A model generated the notes under the pieces. The model ran no database searches. It saw only the letters and a list, made by a program, of their open reading frames with translations, and had not been told where the DNA came from. The position numbers were made by a program, and so were the translations under genes. Below, piece by piece: positions 8,462-15,364 of a DNA stretch of 16,068 nt; the first letter of the stretch is position 1; every line of letters begins with the position of its first letter. Location: assembly GCA_021804525.1 (NCBI GenBank), contig JAJZHJ010000002.1, positions 1 to 16,068 of the forward strand. Reading direction: 5' to 3'. The stretch comes from Bacteroidota bacterium. GTDB taxonomy: Bacteria; Bacteroidota; Bacteroidia; Bacteroidales; Paludibacteraceae.

Positions 8462-9147
8462 TTGGAACTTTTGTCAATGCTTCGACGGTTATTGTCGGTG
8501 GTATTATCGGAGTATTGTTGAAACAACATATTTCTCACCGATTGTCCACAGTTTTCTTTCAAGTTATTGGCCTTTTTACCATCGTAATGGGTTTGAAAAT
8601 GGCACTACAAAGCGAACATGTAATAGTGCTTATCCTTTCGCTTATCGTAGGTGCTTTTGTCGGCGAGGCCATTCATTTAGACCAACAAGTAGAGCAACTT
8701 GGCCAGTACGTAAAAAAACATCTTAAAGTTGGTAACGAGAAATTCACAGAAGGATTGGTCACCTCTTTTTTGTTATTCTGCACTGGTTCCATGACCATTA
8801 TCGGTTCAATTCAAGAAGGAATGGGGCAAGGACATGAACTCCTTTTCACTAAAGCCATCATGGATGGGTTTTCAGCCATTCTTTTAGCAGCAGGTTTTGG
8901 TATCAGTATTCCGTTAGTGGCCGTTCCACTGCTCATTTTTCAAGGAAGCATCACGTTATTGGCCTATTTTTTTGGTGCCCATTTCTCAGCGTCCATCATC
9001 ACCGAGCTTACAGCGACCGGTGGTGTTTTGTTAATCGGGCTTGCGATTAACATTTTGGATATCAAAAAATTGAAAGTCACGAATATGCTGCCGTCTTTAA
9101 TTTTCGTTTGTCTCTTTATGTGGATACAGATACATTTTTCTTTTTAA
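8458..9147 (+). CDS. DUF554 family membrane protein
   Basis: The 229 residues are mostly hydrophobic, with about seven likely transmembrane segments (near 4-21, 31-50, 54-71, 101-118, 135-172, 186-200 and 208-226; the fifth span probably holds two). It matches the DUF554 (YdfK/YqgA-like) family in length and in signature stretches: [13 protein letters not shown] at 6-18, [14 protein letters not shown] at 108-121, and [19 protein letters not shown] at 186-204. The family has no firmly established function; a transport role has been suggested because of the topology. The start ATG lies inside the end of dxs (ATGA overlap), so the gene is almost certainly cotranscribed with dxs. Neighbours give no clear reason for the pairing. 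Confidence 0.9.
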   Translation: MIGTFVNASTVIVGGIIGVLLKQHISHRLSTVFFQVIGLFTIVMGLKMALQSEHVIVLILSLIVGAFVGEAIHLDQQVEQLGQYVKKHLKVGNEKFTEGLVTSFLLFCTGSMTIIGSIQEGMGQGHELLFTKAIMDGFSAILLAAGFGISIPLVAVPLLIFQGSITLLAYFFGAHFSASIITELTATGGVLLIGLAINILDIKKLKVTNMLPSLIFVCLFMWIQIHFSF

Positions 9148-9236
9148 CATGCAAAATATAGAAGCAACAAAACATGCTCATATGAAACATGTTAATACAA
9201 AGCAAACTCAACTGTGTAATTTTTTAATGCCAATCC

Positions 9237-9266
9237 TTGCAAATACAGAAAATTGCAGTATCTTTG
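9237..9266 (+). promoter_or_regulatory. tRNA-Asp promoter
   Basis: TTG at 9237-9239, a 19-bp spacer and TATCTTTG at 9259-9266 form a full Bacteroidota-type promoter. Transcription would start near 9272, about 29 bases before the mature tRNA. The leader contains a short direct repeat (AGAGCAATT at 9268-9276 and again at 9278-9286). Confidence 0.75.
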
Positions 9267-9300
9267 CAGAGCAATTAAGAGCAATTGTAATACAAACAAT

Positions 9301-9374
9301 GGTGTGGTAGTTCAGCTGGTTAGAATACCTGCCTGTCACGCAGGGGGTCGCGGGTTCGAGTCCCGTCCATACCG
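9301..9374 (+). tRNA. tRNA-Asp (anticodon GTC)
   Basis: A complete cloverleaf can be folded. The acceptor stem GGTGTGG (9301-9307) pairs with CCATACC (9367-9373), and the discriminator is G9374. The D-arm contains AGCTGGTTAGA. The anticodon stem CCTGC (9328-9332) pairs with GCAGG (9340-9344) around the loop CTGTCAC, with anticodon GTC at 9335-9337. The T-arm is CGGGTTCGAGTCCCG (9351-9365). The bases after the discriminator are CAA, so the 3' CCA is not encoded and must be added after transcription. The gene stands alone with its own promoter and terminator. Confidence 0.97.
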
Positions 9375-9375
9375 C

Positions 9376-9410
9376 AAAAAGCAAGTTTAACGACTTGCTT
9401 TTTTTATTTT
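9376..9410 (+). terminator. Intrinsic terminator of tRNA-Asp
   Basis: AAAAAGCAAGT (9376-9386) pairs with ACTTGCTTTTT (9393-9403) across a 6-base loop, and more T residues follow (to 9410). It begins two bases after the tRNA. Confidence 0.85.
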
Positions 9411-9560
9411 TCCCCAGTTATGAGTTTGAACAAGCAGTGCTGTGCACTATAGAAACGAAGTTATAATTTCTTTTTCTAATTCTAATCCTGTCTTCTTATC
9501 ATCAGTTTGATTTACAAAAAATAAATCACCAGCCACTGTCCAATTCTGCAAAAAAAAATA

Positions 9561-9568
9561 TATATTTG
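9561..9568 (+). promoter_or_regulatory. Probable -7 element for the bifunctional-nuclease-family gene
   Basis: TATATTTG matches TAnnTTTG exactly and lies 22 bases before the ATG at 9591. No TTG lies 19 bp upstream. An AGGA at 9581-9584 could serve as a weak ribosome-binding site. Confidence 0.5.
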
Positions 9569-9590
9569 CTACTTACTAACAGGACACAAC

Positions 9591-10160
9591 ATGAACAATC
9601 GTGTAAAAATATCGATTCAGGGCCTTATCAGTAGCAAAACCACTATCAGAACTTTTGCTTTACTTTTGGGTCAAGAAGCAGAGACACGTCGTGTCACCAT
9701 TATCATCGGGCCGATGGAAGCAGAATCGATTGCACTGCAGCTTCAAGGCATAAAACCTCCGCGTCCGCTCACACACGACTTGTTGATCAACACTCTATCT
9801 GCGTTTAACATTCAATTGCTCGAAGTCAATATTCATCGTTTCGAAAACGGGGTATTTTATTCAGAACTTCTTTTGTTAAACAACGAAAAAACAGTGACCG
9901 TTGATGCCCGAACCTCCGATGCCATTGCATTAGCCGTCAGAGTAGGATGCCCTGTTTTTATGGATCAGACTATGTTCAATGAATTTGCTATTGATATGGA
10001 AGAAACCTCATCAGAAACCAAAGAAGGAGAACAACAAGAAACTGAAGAAGAAACAACACTAGAAGATTTACAGGAACAATTGAAACAAGCTATTGCCAAC
10101 GAACAATATGAAGAAGCGGCTCGTTTGCGTGATGCAATTAACAGCAGAACAAATCCGTAG
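9591..10160 (+). CDS. Bifunctional nuclease (BFN/DUF151) domain protein with C-terminal UVR motif
   Basis: Residues ~5-130 of this 189-residue protein match the BFN/DUF151 domain: a beta-rich N-terminus, VTIIIGPMEAESIALQLQG (35-53), PPRPLTHDLL (56-65), FYSELLLL (89-96) and DARTSDAIALAVRVGCPVF (105-123). Members of this family in plants have been reported to have nuclease activity; bacterial members are little studied. Residues ~136-155 are a highly acidic linker. Residues ~156-186 form a UvrB/UvrC-type UVR motif (EDLQEQLKQAIANEQYEEAARLRDAI in part), usually a protein-protein contact helix pair. This two-domain form is, as I recall, common in Bacteroidota. Its genomic neighbours do not point to a pathway. 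The ATG at 9591 is the first in frame and follows the -7 box closely. Confidence 0.88.
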   Translation: MNNRVKISIQGLISSKTTIRTFALLLGQEAETRRVTIIIGPMEAESIALQLQGIKPPRPLTHDLLINTLSAFNIQLLEVNIHRFENGVFYSELLLLNNEKTVTVDARTSDAIALAVRVGCPVFMDQTMFNEFAIDMEETSSETKEGEQQETEEETTLEDLQEQLKQAIANEQYEEAARLRDAINSRTNP

Positions 10161-10307
10161 TCATTCTTTTTTCCATACGCACTTTCCAACGAAGGCATTC
10201 AAGACCAATTTATGCCTATCATAGCTAACATATAACGTTTCAAGCGCTCATTTCACAGATGACTTTCATGGCAAATGCGATATGGCTTTTTTTACGATAT
10301 GCCCACC

Positions 10308-10334
10308 TTGATCAAAATAGTTTTTCTATCTTTG
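10308..10334 (+). promoter_or_regulatory. Possible ftsQ promoter
   Basis: TATCTTTG at 10327-10334 is an exact -7 match. The only upstream TTG (10308-10310) is 16 bp away, shorter than the 19 bp seen in the three best promoters here, so the -33 part is doubtful. A start near 10341 would give a leader of about 180 bases before ftsQ. Confidence 0.45.
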
Positions 10335-10461
10335 TCCATGAATTTAAGAAGATTGCTATATGCTGTTATTCATGTGATAAAACCACAATCAATGCGGATT
10401 TTTCGGTAATGAAGGAAGTTATGTATCACTCATATAAAAAAACGAATACGTTCACTGGAAA

Positions 10462-10493
10462 CGAATCTCAAAGATTCGGGATGAGTTCCATCC
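10462..10493 (+). promoter_or_regulatory. Tandem hairpins upstream of ftsQ
   Basis: CGAATC (10462-10467) pairs with GATTCG (10473-10478) around a 5-base loop. Directly after it, GGATG (10479-10483) pairs with CATCC (10489-10493) around another 5-base loop. Further GATTC (10494-10498) and CGAAT (10443-10447) copies could pair alternatively. There is no T-run. The structure ends 27 bases before the ftsQ ATG. Confidence 0.45.
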
Positions 10494-10520
10494 GATTCTA
10501 AACATAGAAATGATTTTCGG

Positions 10521-11312
10521 ATGAAAATATCTTGGAAAATAGTATTCATTGCAATCGCTTGTTTAGCAGTTGTTTCATATATCATCGCTGCTACGATTAC
10601 GCTCTCGGGAAAATCGGCTACTGAAGTATGCCGTGGATTACAGATTTCCGTGATGGACAGTGCAACAGCCAGTTTTGTTACTCCGGACGATATAGATCGT
10701 ATGTTGAAGAACCATGATATTTCGATGTTAGGTGTCACTATGAATCAGATTCATTTATCGGACATCGATAAGCTAATTGCAAAGAATCCTTATGTTGACA
10801 ACGTGGAGTGCTACAAAACACTCGACGGCAACATAAAAATAAATATATGGCAACGACAACCCATCGCCGAAGTAATGGGATCAACTAATTATTACCTCGA
10901 CAATCAATTGAATAAATTACCTATTTTAATAGGACATTCAGCCTTTGTTCCGATTATTTCGGGAGACGTCAGTGACACTTTTTTGAGTCGGGATTTATTC
11001 CCTTTTGTCCAATATATTCATCAACATGAATTTTGGAATGCGCAAATAGAACAGATTTATCTTCAGTCGGATTCGCTCATCGAATTAGTGCCCCGCTTAG
11101 GTAATTGTGTTATTAATTTAGGAACAATTGATCGATATGAACAAAAGATGAATAAGTTGATGGAACTATATCAACATGCTTTGACCTATGTAGGATGGGA
11201 TCGTTATTCCTACATTGACCTGCAATATAAAGACCGCGTCATCTGTACCAAGAGAAGCCCTATTGACAACTCTTTCGGCCAACAAAAACCGTCAACAACC
11301 GACCAACAATAA
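10521..11312 (+). CDS. ftsQ: Cell division protein FtsQ
   Basis: FtsQ is a single-pass inner-membrane protein whose periplasmic part joins FtsB/FtsL in the divisome. The 263 residues begin with a short cytoplasmic MKISWK, then one hydrophobic helix (about 7-29). A POTRA-like domain follows (~38-113), where ISVMDSATASFVTPDDIDRML (part of 42-62) and NPYVDNVECYKTLDGNIKINI are typical FtsQ/DivIB features. The beta domain runs to ~245 (DRYSYIDLQYKDRVICTKR). The C-terminal tail is Gln/Thr-rich. Sequence conservation of FtsQ is low, so the call rests on architecture and on its place 14 bases before ftsA, the usual order. Upstream it lacks murC, which normally precedes it. The start ATG at 10521 has no clear SD. 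Confidence 0.92.
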   Translation: MKISWKIVFIAIACLAVVSYIIAATITLSGKSATEVCRGLQISVMDSATASFVTPDDIDRMLKNHDISMLGVTMNQIHLSDIDKLIAKNPYVDNVECYKTLDGNIKINIWQRQPIAEVMGSTNYYLDNQLNKLPILIGHSAFVPIISGDVSDTFLSRDLFPFVQYIHQHEFWNAQIEQIYLQSDSLIELVPRLGNCVINLGTIDRYEQKMNKLMELYQHALTYVGWDRYSYIDLQYKDRVICTKRSPIDNSFGQQKPSTTDQQ

Positions 11313-11326
11313 ACTATCTACCCGCA

Positions 11327-12607
11327 ATGGAATCAACAAATACCTATATAGCACTCACAATCGGAAGTGCCCATACAATAGCGGTTGCCGCTCAAATGAA
11401 TGATGAAGGACAACTACGCATCTTAGCATCGGAAACGCGTCCTTCAGAAGGCATCCGTCATGGCGAAATCATCAATCCGAGCGCTACGGGCTTTGTTGTG
11501 AAGAACACGCTCGAACTGTTGGAAAATCGGATTAAAGAGAAAATTGCAAAGGTTTATGTTGGAATCAATGGTCGCTCACTGAAAACATTCAACACATCCA
11601 TTATGCGTGATTTTCCCGATAGAATACGTATCACTCCTGATCTGTTGAAAGAAATGATGCAAGAAATTAGTCAGGCACAATTAAATGAAGGTGTAATTTA
11701 TGAAATCTTTCAACAAGAAGTTTTGGTGGATAATGAACCTGAAATGGCTCCCATTGGATGTAATTGCCTGCAATTATCAACAGGATTTCGTGTAGTGGTA
11801 GGAAAATCCGAATTGAAAGAAAATGTCGATAGATGCTTTGACCGTACTGGATATGAAATCATCAACACTCCATTGCAACTTATCACAACTGCCCAATCAT
11901 TACTCTCTCCATTTGAACGCGAACAGGGATGCGCTTTAGTTGATTTTGGAGCCAGTTGCACTTCCATTGCTGTCTATCACCATAATTTTATGCGATACTT
12001 GTGGGTATTGCCTTTGGGAGGAAACAACATTACGCGAGATATTATGTCATTAGGCGTTTCGGCAGAAATTGCCGAAGAATTAAAAATACGCTATGGGAAT
12101 GCACTTCCAAACACGGTAAGCACAACCCAGCGGGTCAGCGTTCGATCAGAAGTTGATGAAAGTGTTGCAATAAAGCTTCCACTTCAAACCATTGCTTTGG
12201 TTGTCGAAGCACGCATTACTGAAATTGCTGATGCCATTTGGAAAGCTATTCAACGTTCGGGCGTTGCCGATGATTTAGGTGCCGGACTTATTCTAGCCGG
12301 CAATGCTTCCAAGTTGCGCAATCTGGATCAATTATTACAAACAAAAACGAATTTACCCGTGCGCATAGGTTCACACAGTCGCTTTCTGGAAGATGGAACC
12401 AACACTCATTATCACGATATTGCTTTTGCGCCATCAATCGGTTTGTTGCTCACAGCAGACAAGGATTGTCTCTATAAAATCCCCGCACAACCCGATGTAA
12501 ATGGAAAAGGACCTAAAATAAAACGAGACAACAAGTTTGACAAAATACGCACTAAATTGACTAATAATATTGTTGGTCTATTCAAATATGAGGAATCCGA
12601 AGAATAA
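11327..12607 (+). CDS. ftsA: Cell division protein FtsA (atypical nucleotide motifs)
   Basis: FtsA is an actin-like protein that tethers FtsZ to the membrane and recruits later divisome proteins. The 426 residues align with FtsA through VYVGINGRSLKTFNTSIMRDFP (in the 1C region, ~77-97), the DIMSLGVSAEIAEELKIRYG segment (238-257) and the position between ftsQ and ftsZ. The actin-fold nucleotide motifs depart from the usual forms. Phosphate-1 reads ALTIGSAHT (9-17), where ALDIGTTKI is typical. Phosphate-2 reads VDFGASCTSIAVY (205-217) instead of the GAGTT(D/T) form. The adenosine motif reads LILAGNASKL (321-330) instead of LTGGGSxL. The C-terminus (~403-420) could form the membrane-binding amphipathic helix. 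Whether it still binds ATP is open. The gene has no frameshift, so it is likely functional. Confidence 0.93.
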   Translation: MESTNTYIALTIGSAHTIAVAAQMNDEGQLRILASETRPSEGIRHGEIINPSATGFVVKNTLELLENRIKEKIAKVYVGINGRSLKTFNTSIMRDFPDRIRITPDLLKEMMQEISQAQLNEGVIYEIFQQEVLVDNEPEMAPIGCNCLQLSTGFRVVVGKSELKENVDRCFDRTGYEIINTPLQLITTAQSLLSPFEREQGCALVDFGASCTSIAVYHHNFMRYLWVLPLGGNNITRDIMSLGVSAEIAEELKIRYGNALPNTVSTTQRVSVRSEVDESVAIKLPLQTIALVVEARITEIADAIWKAIQRSGVADDLGAGLILAGNASKLRNLDQLLQTKTNLPVRIGSHSRFLEDGTNTHYHDIAFAPSIGLLLTADKDCLYKIPAQPDVNGKGPKIKRDNKFDKIRTKLTNNIVGLFKYEESEE

Positions 12608-12637
12608 AGCAACAAAACGACATATAATTAATAATCA

Positions 12638-12682
12638 AACCCTTATTTACAATCACTCACAAAATCAAGAAAAATGAGGGTT
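12638..12682 (+). promoter_or_regulatory. Hairpin in the ftsA-ftsZ intergenic region
   Basis: AACCCTTATTT (12638-12648) and AAATGAGGGTT (12672-12682) pair over 11 positions, one a G-U wobble, with a 23-base A-rich loop. It lies 57 bases before the ftsZ ATG and has no T-run, so it may act on mRNA stability or translation rather than termination. Confidence 0.5.
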
Positions 12683-12738
12683 CCACCAGAGAGCATAATA
12701 ACTCAATTATTTACAAACTTATTTTCGATTGAAATACT

Positions 12739-14022
12739 ATGGAACAGAACAATGAATTAATCGATTTCGTTCTTCCAATGGAAAACACTTCCATCATCAA
12801 AGTAATTGGCGTAGGTGGTGGCGGAGGAAACGCAGTTAACCACATGTTTCATCGCGGCATAACTGATGTGACATTTATTGTATGCAACACTGACAATCAG
12901 GCGCTACAAAAATCACCCGTTCCTATAAAAATTCAATTAGGCGCCGAGGTAACTGAAGGATTAGGAGCAGGCGGACGACCCGAACGTGCCCGTGAAGCAG
13001 CTATGGAGTCGTTGGAAGAAATTGAAAAGGTGCTTAAAACCAATACAAAAATGGTTTTCATCACTGCCGGCATGGGTGGTGGAACAGGAACAGGTGCTGC
13101 ACCGGTTGTGGCGAAAGTGGCAAAAGAAATGGGCATTCTTACGGTAGGTATTGTCACCATTCCATTTGCTTTCGAAGGAAAAAAGAAAATTGCACAGGCG
13201 CTTGATGGTGTAGACGAAATGGCTAAGTATGTGGATGCTCTTTTGGTAATTAATAACGAAAAGCTAAGTCTCATTTATCCTGATCTTGAACTTCCTAACG
13301 CATTTGCCCGTGCAGACGATGTTTTGACCAACGCTGCAAAAGGGATCGCCGAGATAATTACGGTACCGGGATATATCAACGTTGACTTTGCCGATGTCTT
13401 TACCATCATGAAAGAAGGCGGCGTTGCCATTATGAATACTGGCTATGCCGAAGGGGAAAATCGTGTTACGAAAGCAATTGAAGATGCTTTGCATTCTCCT
13501 TTGCTTAACAACAGCGACATTCGTGGTGCTAAAAAGATATTACTCAATGTCTATTGTTCTACCACCAACTCGGTTAAGATGGAAGAGGTATCCGAAATTA
13601 ATCGATTTATGGAAACCACAGGCTCTGACATAGAAGTAATTTGGGGAGCCAGCTTTGAAGACGGATTAGAAGATAAAGTAAAAATCACCATCATTGCCAC
13701 CGGATTTGGCATTGATCAAATTCCTGTGATGATTGGCGATAAAAACATTGACGAACTTCAATTTGTAAAAAAACGCTTTGAAGCACCCAAAGCAAAGACT
13801 CCAGTACCCGAAATTGTGATTGAACAACCTAAACCGGTTCCACCCACACAATCCATTCCTGTACAACAACAGCCATCTCAGCATCAAATGGATAAATTTT
13901 ATGGAAATAATCTTTCCCCAAAAAGAAGCTCTCAATTGAGTTTTCAACTTGAAGATATGGATGACGACGAAGCTCTATCAAACATTGAAAACATTCCGGC
14001 CTACAAGCGCAAACAACAGTAA
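12739..14022 (+). CDS. ftsZ: Cell division GTPase FtsZ
   Basis: FtsZ polymerises with GTP into the division ring. The 427 residues include IKVIGVGGGGGNAVNHM (20-36, first nucleotide-binding loop), the tubulin signature GGGTGTGAAP (113-122), and the T7 catalytic loop NVDFAD (214-219) that completes the GTPase site of the next subunit. The GTPase core ends near residue 325, and the second domain runs to ~347. The Pro/Gln-rich linker (~350-410) is unstructured. The end (EALSNIENIPAYKRKQQ) is the conserved C-terminal peptide that binds FtsA and other partners, in its Bacteroidota form. The 131-base gap from ftsA contains a hairpin, which may help set FtsZ levels apart from FtsA. All catalytic residues are present. 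Confidence 0.98.
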   Translation: MEQNNELIDFVLPMENTSIIKVIGVGGGGGNAVNHMFHRGITDVTFIVCNTDNQALQKSPVPIKIQLGAEVTEGLGAGGRPERAREAAMESLEEIEKVLKTNTKMVFITAGMGGGTGTGAAPVVAKVAKEMGILTVGIVTIPFAFEGKKKIAQALDGVDEMAKYVDALLVINNEKLSLIYPDLELPNAFARADDVLTNAAKGIAEIITVPGYINVDFADVFTIMKEGGVAIMNTGYAEGENRVTKAIEDALHSPLLNNSDIRGAKKILLNVYCSTTNSVKMEEVSEINRFMETTGSDIEVIWGASFEDGLEDKVKITIIATGFGIDQIPVMIGDKNIDELQFVKKRFEAPKAKTPVPEIVIEQPKPVPPTQSIPVQQQPSQHQMDKFYGNNLSPKRSSQLSFQLEDMDDDEALSNIENIPAYKRKQQ

Positions 14023-14093
14023 ACAAGAAATTAATCATCCAAGGCATTCTTCATCGGAAACAATTTAAATATAATACTAAATTTCATACAATC

Positions 14094-14549
14094 ATGGGAC
14101 TATTTGAAACTGTTAGCGAAGATATTAAAACAGCTATGATGGCAAAACAAAAGGTACGTCTTGAAGCTTTAAGAGGTATCAAGAAAGAGTTTCTGGAAGC
14201 AAAAACAGCCAAAGGTTCCGACGGAGAACTGCATGATGATGTTGCCATGAAGATATTGCAAAAAATGGTAAAACAAAGGAAGGATAGCGCAACCATCTAC
14301 ACAGAACAAAACAGACCCGAATTAGCTGAAAATGAACTTGCAGAAGCAGCCATCATCGAAACATATCTTCCACAAGCTTTGAGCGAAGAAGAACTTGAAC
14401 AAGCGATTCGTTCCATTATCGCCGAAGTTAATGCTACTAGTCCTAAAGATATGGGAAAGGTAATGGGCATTGCCGGTAAAACACTTACAGGGAAAGCAGA
14501 AGGAAAACTGATTGCAGAGAAAGTGAAAGAACTTCTCAATTCACTGTAA
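14094..14549 (+). CDS. yqeY: GatB/YqeY domain protein
   Basis: The 151 residues match the YqeY family over their whole length, with MGLFETVSEDIKTAMMAKQK at the start, then VRLEALRGIKKEFLEAKTAK, MVKQRKDSATIYTEQNRPELA, ETYLPQALSEEELE and KDMGKVMGIAGKTLTGKAEG. The fold is the tail domain of the amidotransferase subunit GatB, which binds tRNA. As a stand-alone protein its role is not established, though a tRNA-linked function is commonly proposed. It lies 71 bases after ftsZ on the same strand, an arrangement I recall as common in Bacteroidales, and is likely cotranscribed. No clear terminator follows it. Confidence 0.93.
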   Translation: MGLFETVSEDIKTAMMAKQKVRLEALRGIKKEFLEAKTAKGSDGELHDDVAMKILQKMVKQRKDSATIYTEQNRPELAENELAEAAIIETYLPQALSEEELEQAIRSIIAEVNATSPKDMGKVMGIAGKTLTGKAEGKLIAEKVKELLNSL

Positions 14550-14598
14550 AAAAATCAGTTATACATTTCAACAATCTCTATCATAGGGTAATTATTAT

Positions 14599-14635
14599 TT
14601 ATTACAATATTTTCCATTGGAAACTATTGTAATAA
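14599..14635. promoter_or_regulatory. 37-bp inverted repeat over the -33 of the marR promoter (probable operator)
   Basis: A 17-base arm (14599-14615, TTATTACAATATTTTCC) and its inverted copy (14619-14635, GGAAACTATTGTAATAA) match at 16 of 17 positions around a 3-base centre. The right arm covers the -33 TTG at 14627-14629, so a bound dimer would block RNA polymerase. TACAAT/ATTGTA half-sites are typical of MarR-type operators. The neighbouring MarR protein is the obvious candidate binder (inference). Confidence 0.75.
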
Positions 14636-14656
14636 TGAAATAACTTCTTACCTTTG
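14627..14656 (+). promoter_or_regulatory. Promoter of the marR-DUF6132-thioredoxin operon
   Basis: TTG at 14627-14629, a 19-bp spacer and TACCTTTG at 14649-14656 form a full Bacteroidota-type promoter. The start would be near 14662, about 24 bases before the marR ATG at 14686. Confidence 0.8.
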
Positions 14657-14671
14657 CATCAAATTTGATGC
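14656..14671. promoter_or_regulatory. Perfect 16-bp palindrome at the transcription start (second probable operator)
   Basis: GCATCAAATTTGATGC is a perfect palindrome that shares the last base of the -7 box and spans the likely start site. Its sequence differs from the upstream 37-bp repeat, so it may bind the same regulator with different affinity or a second regulator. Confidence 0.6.
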
Positions 14672-14685
14672 GTTAGGCCAAATAC

Positions 14686-15078
14686 ATGAGAGATCAAAAT
14701 ATACCAATAACAACACTAACATCTTTTCCGGTGAATTGCATCTGTACACTGAGAAACATTTATAAAGCCGTCAATCAATGCGAAAAAGAGTTTGCCACCA
14801 AATTTGGGTTGACGTTGAATGAAGCAATGTTATTATGTTCATTGGAGACAAAAAGTCTTTGTGCATCTGACTTAGCAGAAGCGACGGATATGCAATGCTC
14901 ACAAACTTCCAAAATCTTGAAATCATTGGAAGATAAGAATTTGATAGAAAGAACTTTAGGAAAGGCAGATAAAAGAAACATGTTTTTTATGTTGTCTGAA
15001 AAAGGGATAACAATGCTTGCATCGATAAATTCTTTTCAACAAGAAATCCCTGATATTTTGAAGCCAATGCTACAATAA
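14686..15078 (+). CDS. MarR-family transcriptional regulator, cysteine-rich
   Basis: The 130-residue protein has the MarR winged-helix layout: an N-terminal helix (~17-40), the DNA-binding helices (LCASDLAEATDMQCSQTSKI, ~58-77; then LKSLEDKNLIERTLGKADKR, 78-97) and the wing ending in NMFFMLSEKG (98-107), with the conserved Asp-Lys-Arg. A C-terminal dimer helix follows and is short. Six cysteines (Cys18, 20, 32, 51, 59, 71) are many for this size and suggest thiol or metal sensing, which is inference. It is first in an operon with a small Cys-containing membrane protein and a thioredoxin-like lipoprotein, and its promoter carries two palindromes, so autorepression is likely. The ligand cannot be read from sequence. 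Confidence 0.88.
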   Translation: MRDQNIPITTLTSFPVNCICTLRNIYKAVNQCEKEFATKFGLTLNEAMLLCSLETKSLCASDLAEATDMQCSQTSKILKSLEDKNLIERTLGKADKRNMFFMLSEKGITMLASINSFQQEIPDILKPMLQ

Positions 15079-15124
15079 CTATTTAGAAACATTCACCAAC
15101 AACATCACTAAAGCATTGAACACG

Positions 15125-15352
15125 ATGAAAAAATGGATTAACTCATTTTGGAAGAAAAACTACCTAAACATACTTGGTATTATTCTTGGAGCCATAGGGG
15201 GCTTATTTTATTGGCATTTTGTTGGCTGTACGTCAGGGCATTGCCCCATTACAGGGTCTCCTGTTTACAGTACTTTGTATGGAGGCATATTAGGTTGGCT
15301 GCTTTTCAGCATGTTCAAACCGAAATCTAAGAATAAAAAAGAGAACCCATAA
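15125..15352 (+). CDS. DUF6132-like small membrane protein
   Basis: From the ATG at 15125 this gives 75 residues. A TTG at 15116 could extend it by three codons, but ATG was preferred; neither has a clear SD. A basic N-terminus (MKKWINSFWKKNY) precedes two hydrophobic segments (about 15-32 and 50-63). Between them is the conserved-looking FVGCTSGHCPITGSPVYS (about 32-49), with two cysteines in a C-x4-C arrangement. This matches what I recall as DUF6132, a Bacteroidota family of unknown function. The GHCP-type motif recalls that of YeeE/YedE sulfur-compound transporters, which is only a loose analogy. The tail is Lys-rich. It lies 46 bases after marR and 12 before the thioredoxin gene. Confidence 0.8.
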   Translation: MKKWINSFWKKNYLNILGIILGAIGGLFYWHFVGCTSGHCPITGSPVYSTLYGGILGWLLFSMFKPKSKNKKENP

Positions 15353-15364
15353 GTAATCATCGCT

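Larger units (their letters stand above)
10161..10520 (+). other. Non-coding leader region of ftsQ
   Basis: These 360 bases contain no gene I can support. A possible promoter lies at 10308-10334. Downstream of it are two adjacent perfect hairpins just before ftsQ. An open frame at 10259-10501 crosses the promoter and has no family features; a shorter frame beginning at 10409 (30 residues, ending 19 bases before ftsQ) cannot be excluded as a leader peptide. Confidence 0.5.

Noticed and set aside
9171..9193. AACATG/CATGTT inverted repeat after the DUF554 gene as a terminator
   Set aside because: A 6-bp AT-rich stem with an 11-base loop and no T-run is too weak.
10259..10501. 80-residue plus-strand open frame before ftsQ
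   Set aside because: It starts upstream of the probable promoter and includes it. Only the distal part from 10409 is kept as a possible leader frame.
12720..12727. TATTTTCG as a -7 element for ftsZ
   Set aside because: It has one mismatch, no -33 partner, and would leave almost no leader before the ATG.
15116..15124. TTG start for the DUF6132-like protein
   Set aside because: The ATG nine bases later gives a typical basic N-terminus, and there is no SD to favour the TTG.
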